Shown: piece after piece, positions 16,805-25,099 of the stretch | Numbering within the stretch: the first letter of the stretch is position 1 | How the letters are laid out: each line of letters begins with the position of its first letter | From: Streptomyces sp. CCM_MD2014 | GTDB lineage: Bacteria; Actinomycetota; Actinomycetes; Streptomycetales; Streptomycetaceae | Reading direction: 5' to 3' | Assembly (NCBI RefSeq): GCF_000772045.1 | Contig: NZ_CP009754.1 | Coordinates: 7,564,001 to 7,628,000 of the forward strand | Length of the DNA: 64,000 nt | Made by a program: the position numbers and the translations under genes | Notes under the pieces: model-generated | Seen by the model: only the letters and a program-made list of their open reading frames with translations | Database searches by the model: none | Told to the model about the DNA's origin: nothing

Positions 16805-16924
16805 CGTGGTGGCGTCCTTCCGCCGGGGCCGCGGACCGTCCGTCCCCCTCTGCACGCTAAGGCCGGGCCGGGGCCGCGGCCATCCGACGGCTGCGCACAC
16901 CGGTCGCCGCAGGTCCCGGGCGGC

Positions 16925-17317
16925 TCAGATCCCCGGCCGGTAGCGCAGCGGATGCTCGGCGGGAACTTCCACCAGCACGATCCGGGTGCCGTCCGGGTCC
17001 GCGATCCACATCTCCACCAGGCCCCACGGCTCCTCGACCGGCGGGCGCACGATCTCGACCCCCCTGGCACGCAGTTCCTCGTGGGCCGCCGTCACGTCCT
17101 CGACCTGGAGCCACAGGGCGAGCGCGGGGGTGACGGAGGCTTCGGAACGCCCGGAGACCTCCAGGAAGCCGCCGCCGAGGAAGTAGACGGTGCCCCGCTC
17201 CGGGCCCGTGCCGAACTCCCGGTGGACGGCGAGGCCGAGCTGTTCGCCGTAGAAGGCGCGCGAGCGGTCGGGGTCGGTGGGGCGGAGCAGGGTCCGGCTG
17301 CTGAGTACGTGCACCAT
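16925..17317 (-). CDS. single-domain VOC family protein
   Basis: The 130-residue protein is one VOC domain pair: SSRTLLRPTDPDRSRAFYGEQ, FLEVSGRSE, and a C-terminal PWGLVEMWIADPDGTRIVLVEVP. The metal-ligand positions (His/Glu) are incomplete in the first strand, so catalytic glyoxalase I activity is not assured; antibiotic binding or isomerase roles are possible. The start codon follows no strong ribosome site. Confidence 0.82.
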   Translation of the reverse strand: MVHVLSSRTLLRPTDPDRSRAFYGEQLGLAVHREFGTGPERGTVYFLGGGFLEVSGRSEASVTPALALWLQVEDVTAAHEELRARGVEIVRPPVEEPWGLVEMWIADPDGTRIVLVEVPAEHPLRYRPGI

Positions 17318-17403
17318 GCGTCCCGAGCGTAGTGGCGGGCGCCGGCGGCGTTACGCTCATCGGTGCCCGCGACGCGCCCGAGAACGAACCGGAGACGCCC
17401 CCC

Positions 17404-17943
17404 ATGGACACCGCGCCCAGCCGACTGACCTACCGCGACGCCACCGCCGCCGACGTGGACGCTCTCGTGGCGCTCATAGAGTCCGCTTACCGGGGCGAGG
17501 CCAGCCGGGCAGGCTGGACCACCGAGGCGGACATCCTCCAGGGGCAGCGCACCGACCCGCAGGGTGTGCTGGAGGTCGTCAAGGCGCCGGACAGCCGCCT
17601 GCTGACGGTCGAGCGGGAGGGCGGGATCGTGGCCTGCTGCCAGCTCGAGCACCGCGGGACGCACGCCTACTTCGGGATGTTCGCGGTGAGCCCGCCGCTC
17701 CAGGGCGAGGGACTGGGCAAGGAGATCATCGCGGAGGCGGAACGGCAGGCCCGGGAGACGTGGGGCGTCACGGAGATGCACATGACCGTGATCTCCGTGC
17801 GCGAGGACCTCATCGCCTGGTACGAGCGCCGCGGCTACCGCCGTACGGGAGAGACGACCCCCTTCCCGTACGGCGACGAGCGCTTCGGCATCCCGCAGCG
17901 CGACGACCTCCGGTTCGAGCTGCTGGTCAAGCCGCTGGCGTGA
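17404..17943 (+). CDS. GNAT family N-acetyltransferase
   Basis: The 179-residue protein is a single GNAT domain. It has the acceptor-side helix DATAADVDALVALIESAYRG, the central strand YFGMFAVSPPLQGEGLGKEII with acetyl-CoA pyrophosphate-binding QGEGLG, and the C-terminal ERRGYRRTGET motif. It transfers acetyl from acetyl-CoA to an amine of an unidentified small molecule or peptide. The ATG at 17404 follows GGAG. It is convergent with the GDPD gene downstream. Confidence 0.9.
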   Translation: MDTAPSRLTYRDATAADVDALVALIESAYRGEASRAGWTTEADILQGQRTDPQGVLEVVKAPDSRLLTVEREGGIVACCQLEHRGTHAYFGMFAVSPPLQGEGLGKEIIAEAERQARETWGVTEMHMTVISVREDLIAWYERRGYRRTGETTPFPYGDERFGIPQRDDLRFELLVKPLA

Positions 17944-17976
17944 CGCACACGCGGCCGACCGGCCGCCTCCGGCCGC

Positions 17977-18660
17977 TCAGGCCGTGAAACGGCCGGTGCG
18001 CTTGATCTCCGGGTAGTCGGTCGTGGCGCCGTCCAGGCCCAGGGCGCGCACCAGCCGCAGGTGGTCCTGGGTGTTCACGGTCCAGGAGAAGACGCGCAGC
18101 CCCGCCTTGCGGGCCTTCCGCACGATCTCCAGCGTGACCCGGTTGATGTCCAGACACAGGGTCCGCGCCCCGGCCTCAACCGCGCGGTCCACGACCTCGG
18201 GGCCGTAGTACTGCGCGACCAGGGCGGTCCGCACGCCCGGCACCAGCCGGGCGATCTCGACGATGGCCTCGTCGTGGAACGAGATCACCTCCACCCGGTC
18301 CACCAGGTCCCGGCGGAGCATCACCTCGGCGAGGACGCGCGCGGCCGCCGCGTCCTTGATCTCGGCCTGCAACGGCAGCGACACGGCGTCCAGTGCCTCC
18401 TCGAAGACCGGGATCCGCTCACCGCGTCCGGCGTCCAGGGCGCGCAGCTCCTCCAGCGTCTTGTCGGCGATCGCGCCGGTGCCGTCGGTGGTGCGGTCCA
18501 CGTCGGCGTCGTGCATGACGACGAGCGCGCCGTCCTTGCTCAGGTGCAGGTCCAGTTCGACGACGTCGAGGCCGGCCCGCTCGGCGGCGACGAAGGAGCG
18601 CAGGGTGTTCTCGGGTTCGACACCCATCGCTCCGCGGTGACCGATGGTGAGGAAGTTCAA
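17977..18660 (-). CDS. glycerophosphodiester phosphodiesterase, TTG start
   Basis: The 227-residue enzyme hydrolyses glycerophosphodiesters to sn-glycerol 3-phosphate plus alcohol. It has the GDPD core: GHRGAMGVEPENT (His8, Arg9, Glu15), VELDLHLSKDGALVVMHD, DRTTDGTG, and a C-terminal VFSWTVNT strand. No signal peptide, so it acts in the cytosol. No ATG or GTG begins the conserved frame; the TTG at 18660 fits exactly, with GGAAGCGAG upstream as ribosome site. Confidence 0.9.
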   Translation of the reverse strand: MNFLTIGHRGAMGVEPENTLRSFVAAERAGLDVVELDLHLSKDGALVVMHDADVDRTTDGTGAIADKTLEELRALDAGRGERIPVFEEALDAVSLPLQAEIKDAAAARVLAEVMLRRDLVDRVEVISFHDEAIVEIARLVPGVRTALVAQYYGPEVVDRAVEAGARTLCLDINRVTLEIVRKARKAGLRVFSWTVNTQDHLRLVRALGLDGATTDYPEIKRTGRFTA

Positions 18661-18737
18661 GGCTCGACTCGCTTCCGTCGACGTCGGCGTGGGCAGGGCG
18701 CAGCCTAACGGCCCTGCCGGACCGTTTCCCCCGTGCC

Positions 18738-18761
18738 GCGCCGGGTATACGAACCCGGCGC
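18738..18761. promoter_or_regulatory. inverted repeat upstream of the GDPD gene
   Basis: GCGCCGGGT and ACCCGGCGC are perfect 9-bp arms around ATACGA, 78 bp before the GDPD start and 126 bp before the DUF6421 start. It could be an operator or an RNA hairpin in the GDPD leader. Confidence 0.4.
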
Positions 18762-18886
18762 TCGGCAGGAAAAAATGCGGCGAAGGCCGGGGTGAGGCAG
18801 GATAATTTACGGAGCCTCCCCTTGATTGGAGAAACGTCGTATGTCTACGGTGTCGTGACGCTAGCTTCTCCCGTGGAGGATGGGAC

Positions 18887-20290
18887 ATGACGGAAATTCT
18901 TGTGCAGGTGGGTGCGGAGGAAAGCATTCCTCCGGCGAGCAGGGTGGTTGAGCACCCGGCGTGGCCCGTGCTCAAGGATGCCGTGGAGCAGATCCGGCCA
19001 TGGCAGTCCGCGGACGGGTCGATCGACTTCGACGCCGAGGGCGCCCCGGCCCCGACCACCGCCGCGGACGCCGTACGCCGGGTCACCGAGGCCGTGCGCG
19101 AGCTGTCCCCGCTGCTGCCGCACGACCGCGCCTACCACGAGGCCCTGGTGAGCGACCTCGGCCGCTGGGCCGACGGCGGCTTCCAGGTCCCCGACTTCCT
19201 CGACTCGCTGCTGGCCTTCCAGCCCGCCGCGAACCGCGCGGACGGGCTCCAGCACCTGGTCGTCTTCCCGATGTACACGCAGAACGGCAACCCGGACCGC
19301 AACCTCGAAGCGGTCGTGCTGCGCATGGTCTGGCCCGACTGGCTGGCCGACCTGGAGCGTACCCGTTACGACAACCCGCTGTTCTGCGGCATCACCTTCG
19401 AGGACTTCACGGCCGGCTACGACACCAACTCGGCCGTCCTCTTCCCGGAGACCATCGCCGTGCGCGAGGCCCCCGAACGCTTCTCCTGGGGCGGCATCTT
19501 CTGCGACCGCGAGGCCGCCCGCTTCCGCCGCGTCACCGAGGCCGCCGTGGAGCTGCTGGGCCTGGAGCTGCCCGAGGACGTGGCCGCGATGGTCCACGAC
19601 CAGAAGCGCTGCGAAGAGGCGTTCGTGCTGTGGGACATGGTCCACGACCGCACCCACAGCCACGGTGACCTGCCCTTCGACCCGTTCATGATCAAGCAGC
19701 GCCAGCCGTTCTGGATGTACGGCCTGGAGGAGCTGCGCTGCGACCTCACCGCCTTCAAGGAGGCCGTGAAGCTGGCGGACGAGGGCGTCCCGCAGGCCCG
19801 CGACGTGCAGTACGCGGTGCTCTTCGACCGCATGTTCCGCTTCCCGGTCACCGGCGAGCGGGTGCGCAACTACGACGGCCTCGGCGGCCAGCTCCTCTTC
19901 GCCTACCTGCACAAGCACGACGTCGTCCGCTGGACGGACAACAAGCTCTTCATCGACTGGCAGCGCGCTCCGCAGGTCACCAACCAGCTCTGCGGAGAGA
20001 TCGAGAAGCTCTACCGCGACGGCATCGACCGTCCGAAGATCGTCCACTGGTTCGCCGGCTACGAGCTGGTCTCCACCTACCTCGCCCCCCACCCCGGCTC
20101 CAAGTGGGCCAAGGGCCCCGACGCCCTGGACCTGACCCTCCCGCCGCGCAAACTCGTCGACGACGTGCTTCCCGACGAGTTTCCGCTGAGCATGTTCTAC
20201 GAGGCCCTGTCCAAGAAGCTCAAGAAGGTGATCGCCTCCACCCGGGGCATCACCGCGGCCGCGGACGGCGCCGAGCGGGCCGCCGCGTGA
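18887..20290 (+). CDS. DUF6421 family protein
   Basis: The 467-residue cytosolic protein of unknown function is conserved in actinobacteria, and I recognise it as the DUF6421 type. Notable segments are HLVVFPMYTQNGNPDRNLEA, FSWGGIFCDREAARFRR, a metal-site-like HDRTHSHGDLPFDPFM, and IVHWFAGYELVSTYL. The HDRTHSHGD cluster of His and Asp suggests metal binding or hydrolase chemistry; this is inference. GGAGGA at 18876 precedes the ATG. The stop overlaps a GTG that is in frame with the next gene, so it heads an apparent operon with an SDR and a threonine aldolase. Confidence 0.8.
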   Translation: MTEILVQVGAEESIPPASRVVEHPAWPVLKDAVEQIRPWQSADGSIDFDAEGAPAPTTAADAVRRVTEAVRELSPLLPHDRAYHEALVSDLGRWADGGFQVPDFLDSLLAFQPAANRADGLQHLVVFPMYTQNGNPDRNLEAVVLRMVWPDWLADLERTRYDNPLFCGITFEDFTAGYDTNSAVLFPETIAVREAPERFSWGGIFCDREAARFRRVTEAAVELLGLELPEDVAAMVHDQKRCEEAFVLWDMVHDRTHSHGDLPFDPFMIKQRQPFWMYGLEELRCDLTAFKEAVKLADEGVPQARDVQYAVLFDRMFRFPVTGERVRNYDGLGGQLLFAYLHKHDVVRWTDNKLFIDWQRAPQVTNQLCGEIEKLYRDGIDRPKIVHWFAGYELVSTYLAPHPGSKWAKGPDALDLTLPPRKLVDDVLPDEFPLSMFYEALSKKLKKVIASTRGITAAADGAERAAA

Positions 20291-20358
20291 GCGACGGCGG
20301 CAACGGGCAGGAACAGGCACGGCAGACACAGGCTCAGCAGGCTCGGGAGGCGAGGACC

Positions 20359-21105
20359 ATGGGGAACGGGGCGCTCGACGGCGCGGTGATCGCGGTGGCG
20401 GGGGCGGGCGGACCGGCCGGAAGGGCCGCGCTGCTGCGGCTCGCCGAGGCGGGTGCGACCGTCGTCGGCGCGGACAACGACCCGCAGCGGCTGGCCGAGG
20501 CCGTGGACGCGGCGCGCTACGCGCACGGCGGCGCCACCGTCACGGGCGAGACCGTCGACCTGCTCGACCTGGACTCCACCCGGGCCTGGGCCGACCGCAC
20601 CGAGAAGGAGTTCGGCCGGATCGACGGCATGGTCCACCTCGTGGGCGGCTGGCGCGGCAGCAAGTCCTTCACCAAGACCGAACTCGGTGACTGGGACCTG
20701 CTGGAGAAGCTGCTCGTCCGCACCGTGCAGCACACCTCCCTCGCCTTCCACGAGGCGCTCCAGCGCAGCGACCGCGGCCGCTACGTCCTGATCAGCGCCG
20801 CCGGCGCGTCCAGCCCCACCGCGGGCAACGCCGCTTACTCCGCCGCCAAGGCAGCCGCCGAGGCGTGGACGCTGGCCATGGCGGACTACTTCCGCAAGGC
20901 GGGGGGCGAGCAGGGGCCGACGTCGGCGGCTGCGATCCTGGTGGTCAAGGCGTTGGTGCACGACGCGATGCGCGCCGAGCGCCCCAACGCGAAGTTCGCG
21001 GGCTTCACGGACGTGAGTGACCTCGCCGAGGCCGTCGCCGGAGTCTGGGAGAAGCCCGCCGCGGAAGTGAACGGAAACCGTCTGTGGCTGACCGAGAAGC
21101 CGTGA
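20359..21105 (+). CDS. short-chain dehydrogenase/reductase
   Basis: The 248-residue SDR has the Rossmann loop AVAGAGGPAGRAAL, DNDPQR after beta-2, and the active site S (LISAAGASSPT) and YSAAK (NAAYSAAKAAAEAW). The lead glycine motif is GAGGPAG rather than TGxxxGxG, an atypical but known variant. The ATG at 20359 follows GGGAGG with 8-nt spacing and begins the conserved domain. A GTG at 20287 overlapping the DUF6421 stop would add 24 low-complexity residues and cannot be excluded. The stop overlaps the GTG of the threonine aldolase gene. Confidence 0.88.
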   Translation: MGNGALDGAVIAVAGAGGPAGRAALLRLAEAGATVVGADNDPQRLAEAVDAARYAHGGATVTGETVDLLDLDSTRAWADRTEKEFGRIDGMVHLVGGWRGSKSFTKTELGDWDLLEKLLVRTVQHTSLAFHEALQRSDRGRYVLISAAGASSPTAGNAAYSAAKAAAEAWTLAMADYFRKAGGEQGPTSAAAILVVKALVHDAMRAERPNAKFAGFTDVSDLAEAVAGVWEKPAAEVNGNRLWLTEKP

Positions 21106-22172
21106 ACCCCCCGAAGACCGACGCGCGTCGCCATCACGACCCGGAGGTCCGCGGTTTCGCCAGTGACAACTACGCCGGGGCCCACCCGGAGGTGCTCGCC
21201 GCCCTGGCACTGGCTAACGGCGGGCACCAGGTCGCGTACGGCGAGGACGACTACACCGAGAACCTCCAGCGCGTGATCCGCAGCCACTTCGGATCCGGTG
21301 CCGAGGCGTTCCCGGTCTTCAACGGCACCGGCGCCAACGTCGTCGCGCTCCAGGCGGTCACCGACCGCTGGGGCGCGGTGATCTGCGCCGAGAGCGCGCA
21401 CATCAACGTCGACGAGGGCGGCGCCCCCGAGCGCATGGGCGGTCTCAAACTGCTCACCGTCCCGACCCCCGACGGCAAGCTCACCCCCGACCTGATCGAC
21501 CGGCAGGCGTACGGCTGGGACGACGAGCACCGCGCGATGCCGCAGGTCGTCTCGATCACCCAGAGCACCGAGCTGGGCACCCTCTACACGCCCGACGAGA
21601 TCCGCGCCATCTGCGAGCACGCCCACGCGCACGGCATGAAGGTGCACCTGGACGGCTCCCGGATAGCCAACGCCGCCGCCTCGCTGAACGTGCCCATGCG
21701 CACGTTCACCAACGCGGTCGGCGTCGACCTCCTCTCCCTCGGCGGCACCAAGAACGGCGCCCTGTTCGGCGAGGCGGTCGTGGTGCTGAACCAGGACGCG
21801 GTGCGGCACATGAAGCACCTCCGCAAGCTGTCCATGCAGCTCGCCTCCAAGATGCGCTTCGTGTCGGTCCAGTTGGAGGCGCTCCTGGCCAAGGACCTGT
21901 GGCTGCGCAACGCCCGGCACTCCAACGAGATGGCCCAGCGTCTGGCCGAGGGCGTGCGCGCCGTGCACGGTGTGGAGATCCTCTACCCGGTGCAGGCCAA
22001 CGCGGTCTTCGCCCGCCTGCCGCACGAGGTGAGCGAGCGCCTGCAGAAGCGCTTCCGCTTCTACTTCTGGGACGAGGCCGCCGGGGACGTGCGCTGGATG
22101 TGCGCCTTCGACACCACCGAGGGCGACGTCGACGCGTTCGTGGCCGCCGTCAAGGAGGAGATGGCGCGCTGA
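21102..22172 (+). CDS. low-specificity threonine aldolase-like PLP enzyme
   Basis: The 356-residue PLP enzyme of the aspartate aminotransferase fold matches threonine aldolases and the beta-eliminating lyase family. It has GFASDNYAGAHPEVLAAL at the N-terminus, FNGTGANVVAL, the PLP-Asp segment VHLDGSRIANAAA, and the Schiff-base lysine in SLGGTKNGALFGEA (near residue 217). It would cleave L-threonine or allo-threonine to glycine and acetaldehyde. The GTG start overlaps the SDR stop (GTGA), giving translational coupling within the DUF6421-SDR-aldolase run. Confidence 0.9.
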   Translation: MNPPKTDARRHHDPEVRGFASDNYAGAHPEVLAALALANGGHQVAYGEDDYTENLQRVIRSHFGSGAEAFPVFNGTGANVVALQAVTDRWGAVICAESAHINVDEGGAPERMGGLKLLTVPTPDGKLTPDLIDRQAYGWDDEHRAMPQVVSITQSTELGTLYTPDEIRAICEHAHAHGMKVHLDGSRIANAAASLNVPMRTFTNAVGVDLLSLGGTKNGALFGEAVVVLNQDAVRHMKHLRKLSMQLASKMRFVSVQLEALLAKDLWLRNARHSNEMAQRLAEGVRAVHGVEILYPVQANAVFARLPHEVSERLQKRFRFYFWDEAAGDVRWMCAFDTTEGDVDAFVAAVKEEMAR

Positions 22173-22201
22173 CGAGACCCGCTCGGGTTACCACTCGCTT
22201 T

Positions 22202-22260
22202 GCATAGATATGCGGTCTCCTGAAAAGTCATTGACTGACGGGTGATCGCATTTCTATGCT
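22202..22260 (+). promoter_or_regulatory. promoter and twin GCAT-N4-ATGC-type sites before the transglutaminase-like gene
   Basis: TTGACT (22231-22236) and TATGCT (22255-22260) are spaced by 18 bp; the ATG at 22269 is about at the expected transcription start, so the mRNA is probably leaderless. GCATAGATATGC (22202-22213) and GCATTTCTATGC (22248-22259) are similar palindromes 46 bp apart, the second covering the -10. Confidence 0.6.
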
Positions 22261-22268
22261 CTGCGGGC

Positions 22269-22841
22269 ATGGAGCTGATCCAGAAGACCTCTGACCTGTC
22301 CGCCTATCTCGCCGCCGACGAGGCCATCAACCACGAGCACCCGTATGTGCGCGAGGTGGCCGGCCGGCTCGCCAGGGAGGCGGAGGACTCGTATGCCTAT
22401 GCGCGGCTGGCGTTCGAGTTCGTGCGCGACACCATCCCGCACTCGCAGGACTCGGGGGACCCGCGCGTCACCTGGCGGGCCTCCGACGTCCTGGAGCAGC
22501 GCACCGGCATCTGCTACGCCAAGGCCCACGCGCTGGCCGCGCTCCTGCGGGCCGAGGACATCCCCACGGCGCTGTGCTACCAGCGGCTCGACGTGGTGCA
22601 CGGGCTGGTCGCCGTGCGCCTGGACGGCGCCTGGCACCGGCAGGATCCGCGCGGGAACAAGCCCGGCGTGAACGCGCGGTTCTCCCTGGGGACGGAGCGG
22701 CTGGCCTTCGCGCCGGACCGCGCGGCGGGCGAGGCGGACCTTCCGGAGCTGTACGCGGCACCGCATCCGAAGGTGCTGGACGTCCTCAAGGCGGCCGCCG
22801 ACCGCCCGCACCTGTGGGAGAGCCTCCCCGCCGCCCTGTGA
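22269..22841 (+). CDS. transglutaminase-like cysteine protease-fold protein
   Basis: The 190-residue cytosolic protein has the transglutaminase core: Cys82 in RTGICYAKAHALAALL, His111 in VVHGLVAVRLDG, and Asp126 in WHRQDPRGN, forming a plausible Cys-His-Asp triad. Bacterial homologues act as proteases, amidases or peptide-linking enzymes; the substrate is unknown. ATG 22269 is chosen because the only longer start (GTG 22242) lies between the -35 and -10 boxes. Confidence 0.87.
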   Translation: MELIQKTSDLSAYLAADEAINHEHPYVREVAGRLAREAEDSYAYARLAFEFVRDTIPHSQDSGDPRVTWRASDVLEQRTGICYAKAHALAALLRAEDIPTALCYQRLDVVHGLVAVRLDGAWHRQDPRGNKPGVNARFSLGTERLAFAPDRAAGEADLPELYAAPHPKVLDVLKAAADRPHLWESLPAAL

Positions 22842-22851
22842 AACGCCCGGC

Positions 22852-23580
22852 TCAGTGCGCCTGCGCCGTGCGCAGCTGCTCGGGTGTCGGCGCCGTGCCG
22901 CCGAGGTGGGCCGGCATCCACCAGGTGTCGTCAGCCCCCTTGGGGCGCACCGGGTAGGCGCGCTGGGCCGCCTCCAGCAGTTCCTGCACCCGCTCGCGCA
23001 GCCGCCGGGTGATGGCGCCCGCGTACTGCTCCCGCGAGGCCTCCATCGCCTCGCCGACCCGGATGGTGATGGGGGTGTGGCTGCGCTTGAAGTTGCGCGG
23101 GTGGCCCTTGGTCCACAGCCGCTGAGTACCCCACAGTGCCATGGGGACCAGCGGCACGCCCGCTTCCTGCGCGAGCCGCGCGGCTCCCGACTTGAAGCTC
23201 TTCAGGGTGAACGACTCGGAGATCGTCGCCTCCGGGAAGACCCCGACGATCTCGCCGGACTTGAGGGAGTCGAGGGCGTGGGCGTACGCCGCCTCGCCCT
23301 GTTTGCGGTCCACCGGGATGTGCCTCATCCCGCGCATCAGCGGGCCGGAGATGCGGTGCCGGAAGACCGACTCCTTCGCCATGAAGCGCACCAGCCGCTT
23401 CTGCGGCAGCGCGGCCAGGCCGTCGAAGATGAAGTCCAGGTAGCTGATGTGGTTGCTCACCAGTACGGCGCCGCCCGTGCGCGGGATGTTCTCCGACCCA
23501 CGGCAGTCGATCTTGAGGTCCCACACCTTGAACATGGTGCGGGCGAGACCGATGACCGGACGGTAGACGAGTTCTGCCAT
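22852..23580 (-). CDS. PlsC-type 1-acylglycerol-3-phosphate acyltransferase
   Basis: The 242-residue acyltransferase has the catalytic HX4D motif in NHISYLD (His44, Asp49), the acceptor-site block FPEATISES, and a later VPLVPMALWG strand. It acylates lysophosphatidate or a related lipid acceptor at the inner membrane face. The start is preceded by AAGGAAGGG. It is convergent with the transglutaminase-like gene (10 bp apart) and divergent from the thioredoxin gene. Confidence 0.9.
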   Translation of the reverse strand: MAELVYRPVIGLARTMFKVWDLKIDCRGSENIPRTGGAVLVSNHISYLDFIFDGLAALPQKRLVRFMAKESVFRHRISGPLMRGMRHIPVDRKQGEAAYAHALDSLKSGEIVGVFPEATISESFTLKSFKSGAARLAQEAGVPLVPMALWGTQRLWTKGHPRNFKRSHTPITIRVGEAMEASREQYAGAITRRLRERVQELLEAAQRAYPVRPKGADDTWWMPAHLGGTAPTPEQLRTAQAH

Positions 23581-23639
23581 GGGCGGGTCGGACCCTTCCT
23601 TGTCAGCCTGGGAAGGGGGCTCCCAGTCGAAAGTTACGC

Positions 23640-23657
23640 AGCCGTAGGTTTACGGCT
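23640..23657. other. short hairpin in acyltransferase-thioredoxin intergenic region
   Basis: AGCCGTA-GGTT-TACGGCT is a perfect 7-bp stem with a 4-nt loop. It lies 60 bp upstream of the minus-strand acyltransferase start. The rest of the 253-bp gap shows no other clear signal. Confidence 0.3.
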
Positions 23658-23833
23658 TGTCGCCGATCGTGCCCCAAGAACGGCCGGTGTACCAGCCTTG
23701 GTGCCCGGGTGCGGCGAGATCCTCATCACTCACCCGGCCGTTTCGTGGCCGAAATGCGACGGTGGGCGGGAATCCGGGCCGCTTCGGCGGCGCTGACTTC
23801 GACGGGACGGGATCGGCGGCACGCGGGGTACGC

Positions 23834-24223
23834 GTGCCCACGGCGGCCGCTGTGGCGGCGGAACGGAGTGCGCTGGTGCGCGAGCAGGACGACGGCGGGC
23901 GGCCGGAGGCCGTCGCCCCGCGGCTGGACGCGGCCGACCTGGGCGCCGAACTCGGAGCCCGCGCCACGCTCGTGCAGTTCTCCAGCGCCTTCTGCGCGCC
24001 CTGCCGGGCCACCCGGCGCGTGCTCGGCGAGGTGGCCGGCATGGTCCCCGGTGTCGCCCACGTCGAGATCGACGCCGAGGGCCACCTGGAACTGGTCCGC
24101 GCTCTCGACGTCCTCAAGACCCCCACCGTGCTGGTGCTCGACGCCGACGGCCGTGTCGTACGGCGTGCCGTCGGGCAGCCGCGCACGGCGGACGTGATCG
24201 CCGCGCTGGGCGAGGCGGTGTGA
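23834..24223 (+). CDS. thioredoxin family protein
   Basis: The 129-residue protein has a thioredoxin fold: LVQFSSAFCAPCRATRRVL with redox-active Cys54/Cys57 (CAPC instead of CGPC), an acidic HVEIDAEGHLELVRAL segment, and the cis-Pro loop TPTVLVLDADG. No signal peptide or membrane anchor, so it is cytosolic. The Trp before the first Cys of classical thioredoxins is replaced by Phe. The start is uncertain: GTG 23834 begins a plausible N-terminus, and earlier GTG codons in frame lack support. Confidence 0.82.
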   Translation: MPTAAAVAAERSALVREQDDGGRPEAVAPRLDAADLGAELGARATLVQFSSAFCAPCRATRRVLGEVAGMVPGVAHVEIDAEGHLELVRALDVLKTPTVLVLDADGRVVRRAVGQPRTADVIAALGEAV

Positions 24224-24368
24224 CGAGTGCCACCTCGGTGGTGAGGTCTTCTCCACAGCTTCGAGATCCGGGACGTAATTGACTGTGTGTGCCATCCGTC
24301 GTCAGCCCGCCCCCGTGCCCCGCTCCGGGCTCCCGGGGCCGAGGCGCACCACAGAAGGACCAGCCCCA

Positions 24369-24878
24369 ATGACGGCCACACCGGACCTCGCCGCGCCACG
24401 GCCCGCCACCGACGACCTGCTGCGGTCCGTCTTCCGGCGGCACGCGGCGGGCGTCGCCGTGATCACCGCGCGGGGGTCCGGCGGTCCGGCCGGTTTCACG
24501 GCCACGTCCCTCACCTCCGTCTCCGCCCGCCCGCCGCTGCTCTCCTTCGGCATCGGCACCGGCTCCTCCTGCTGGCCCGCGGTGTCCGAGGCGGAGTACG
24601 TCGGCGTCCACGTGCTCGGCGAGCACCAGGAGGAGCTGGCGGCCACCTTCGCCCGCAGCGGCGCCGACCGCTTCGCGGCGCCCACCGCCTGGCGGGAGGG
24701 ACCCGAGGGCGTTCCCGTGCTGGACGGCGTACTCGCCTGGCTCCTGTGCCGTGTGGTGGGCCGGGTGCCCGCGGGGGACCACCGGATCGTGCTGGCGGAG
24801 GTCCTGCTCGGCGACGCCACCGGTGCCGGCGAGCCGCTGCTGTATCACCAGGGGCGTTACCGGGGCCTGCGCGACTGA
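24369..24878 (+). CDS. flavin reductase-like FMN-binding protein
   Basis: The 169-residue protein matches the flavin reductase/HpaC split-barrel family: RSVFRRHAAGVAVITARG, GFTATSLTSVSARPPLLSFGI (flavin isoalloxazine loop), and a C-terminal LLYHQGRYRGL. It would supply reduced FMN or FAD to a partner monooxygenase, none of which is adjacent. A strong housekeeping promoter is not obvious in the 145 bp upstream. It lies upstream of, and in the same direction as, the etf genes but 221 bp apart, so probably separate. Confidence 0.88.
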   Translation: MTATPDLAAPRPATDDLLRSVFRRHAAGVAVITARGSGGPAGFTATSLTSVSARPPLLSFGIGTGSSCWPAVSEAEYVGVHVLGEHQEELAATFARSGADRFAAPTAWREGPEGVPVLDGVLAWLLCRVVGRVPAGDHRIVLAEVLLGDATGAGEPLLYHQGRYRGLRD

Positions 24879-24948
24879 CCGGCCAGCGGGACGCCTTCTG
24901 CGAAGGCGTCGAGTTCCGGTTACGCTGCGTTGCGAAGGTCACAGTTCA

Positions 24949-24983
24949 AAGCGCTTGCTTAGCGGGCAGGAACTGGGTGTACT
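24949..24983 (+). promoter_or_regulatory. AAGCGCTT site and promoter-like boxes before etfB
   Basis: CAAAGCGCTTGC centres on AAGCGCTT (24949-24956). It overlaps TTGCTT (24955-24960), which is 17 bp from TGTACT (24978-24983). The promoter match is moderate; the palindrome belongs to the same class as the ones before the pectate lyase and Gfo/Idh genes. Confidence 0.35.
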
Positions 24984-25047
24984 GACGAGTAATATTCCGG
25001 GCGGAGCGCGGGTCGCCCCGACCGGGATCGGCCGCTTGGGGCGCCTA

Positions 25048-25068
25048 TGCTGCCTGCAAGAGGCAGCA
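25048..25068 (+). other. hairpin in the etfB leader
   Basis: TGCTGCCT-GCAAG-AGGCAGCA forms a perfect 8-bp stem about 20 nt before the etfB ribosome site (GGAG near 25090). It could be a leader attenuator or mRNA stabiliser. Confidence 0.4.
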
Positions 25069-25099
25069 CTGGAAATGTCGACGCAGTAGGAGAGCCGGC

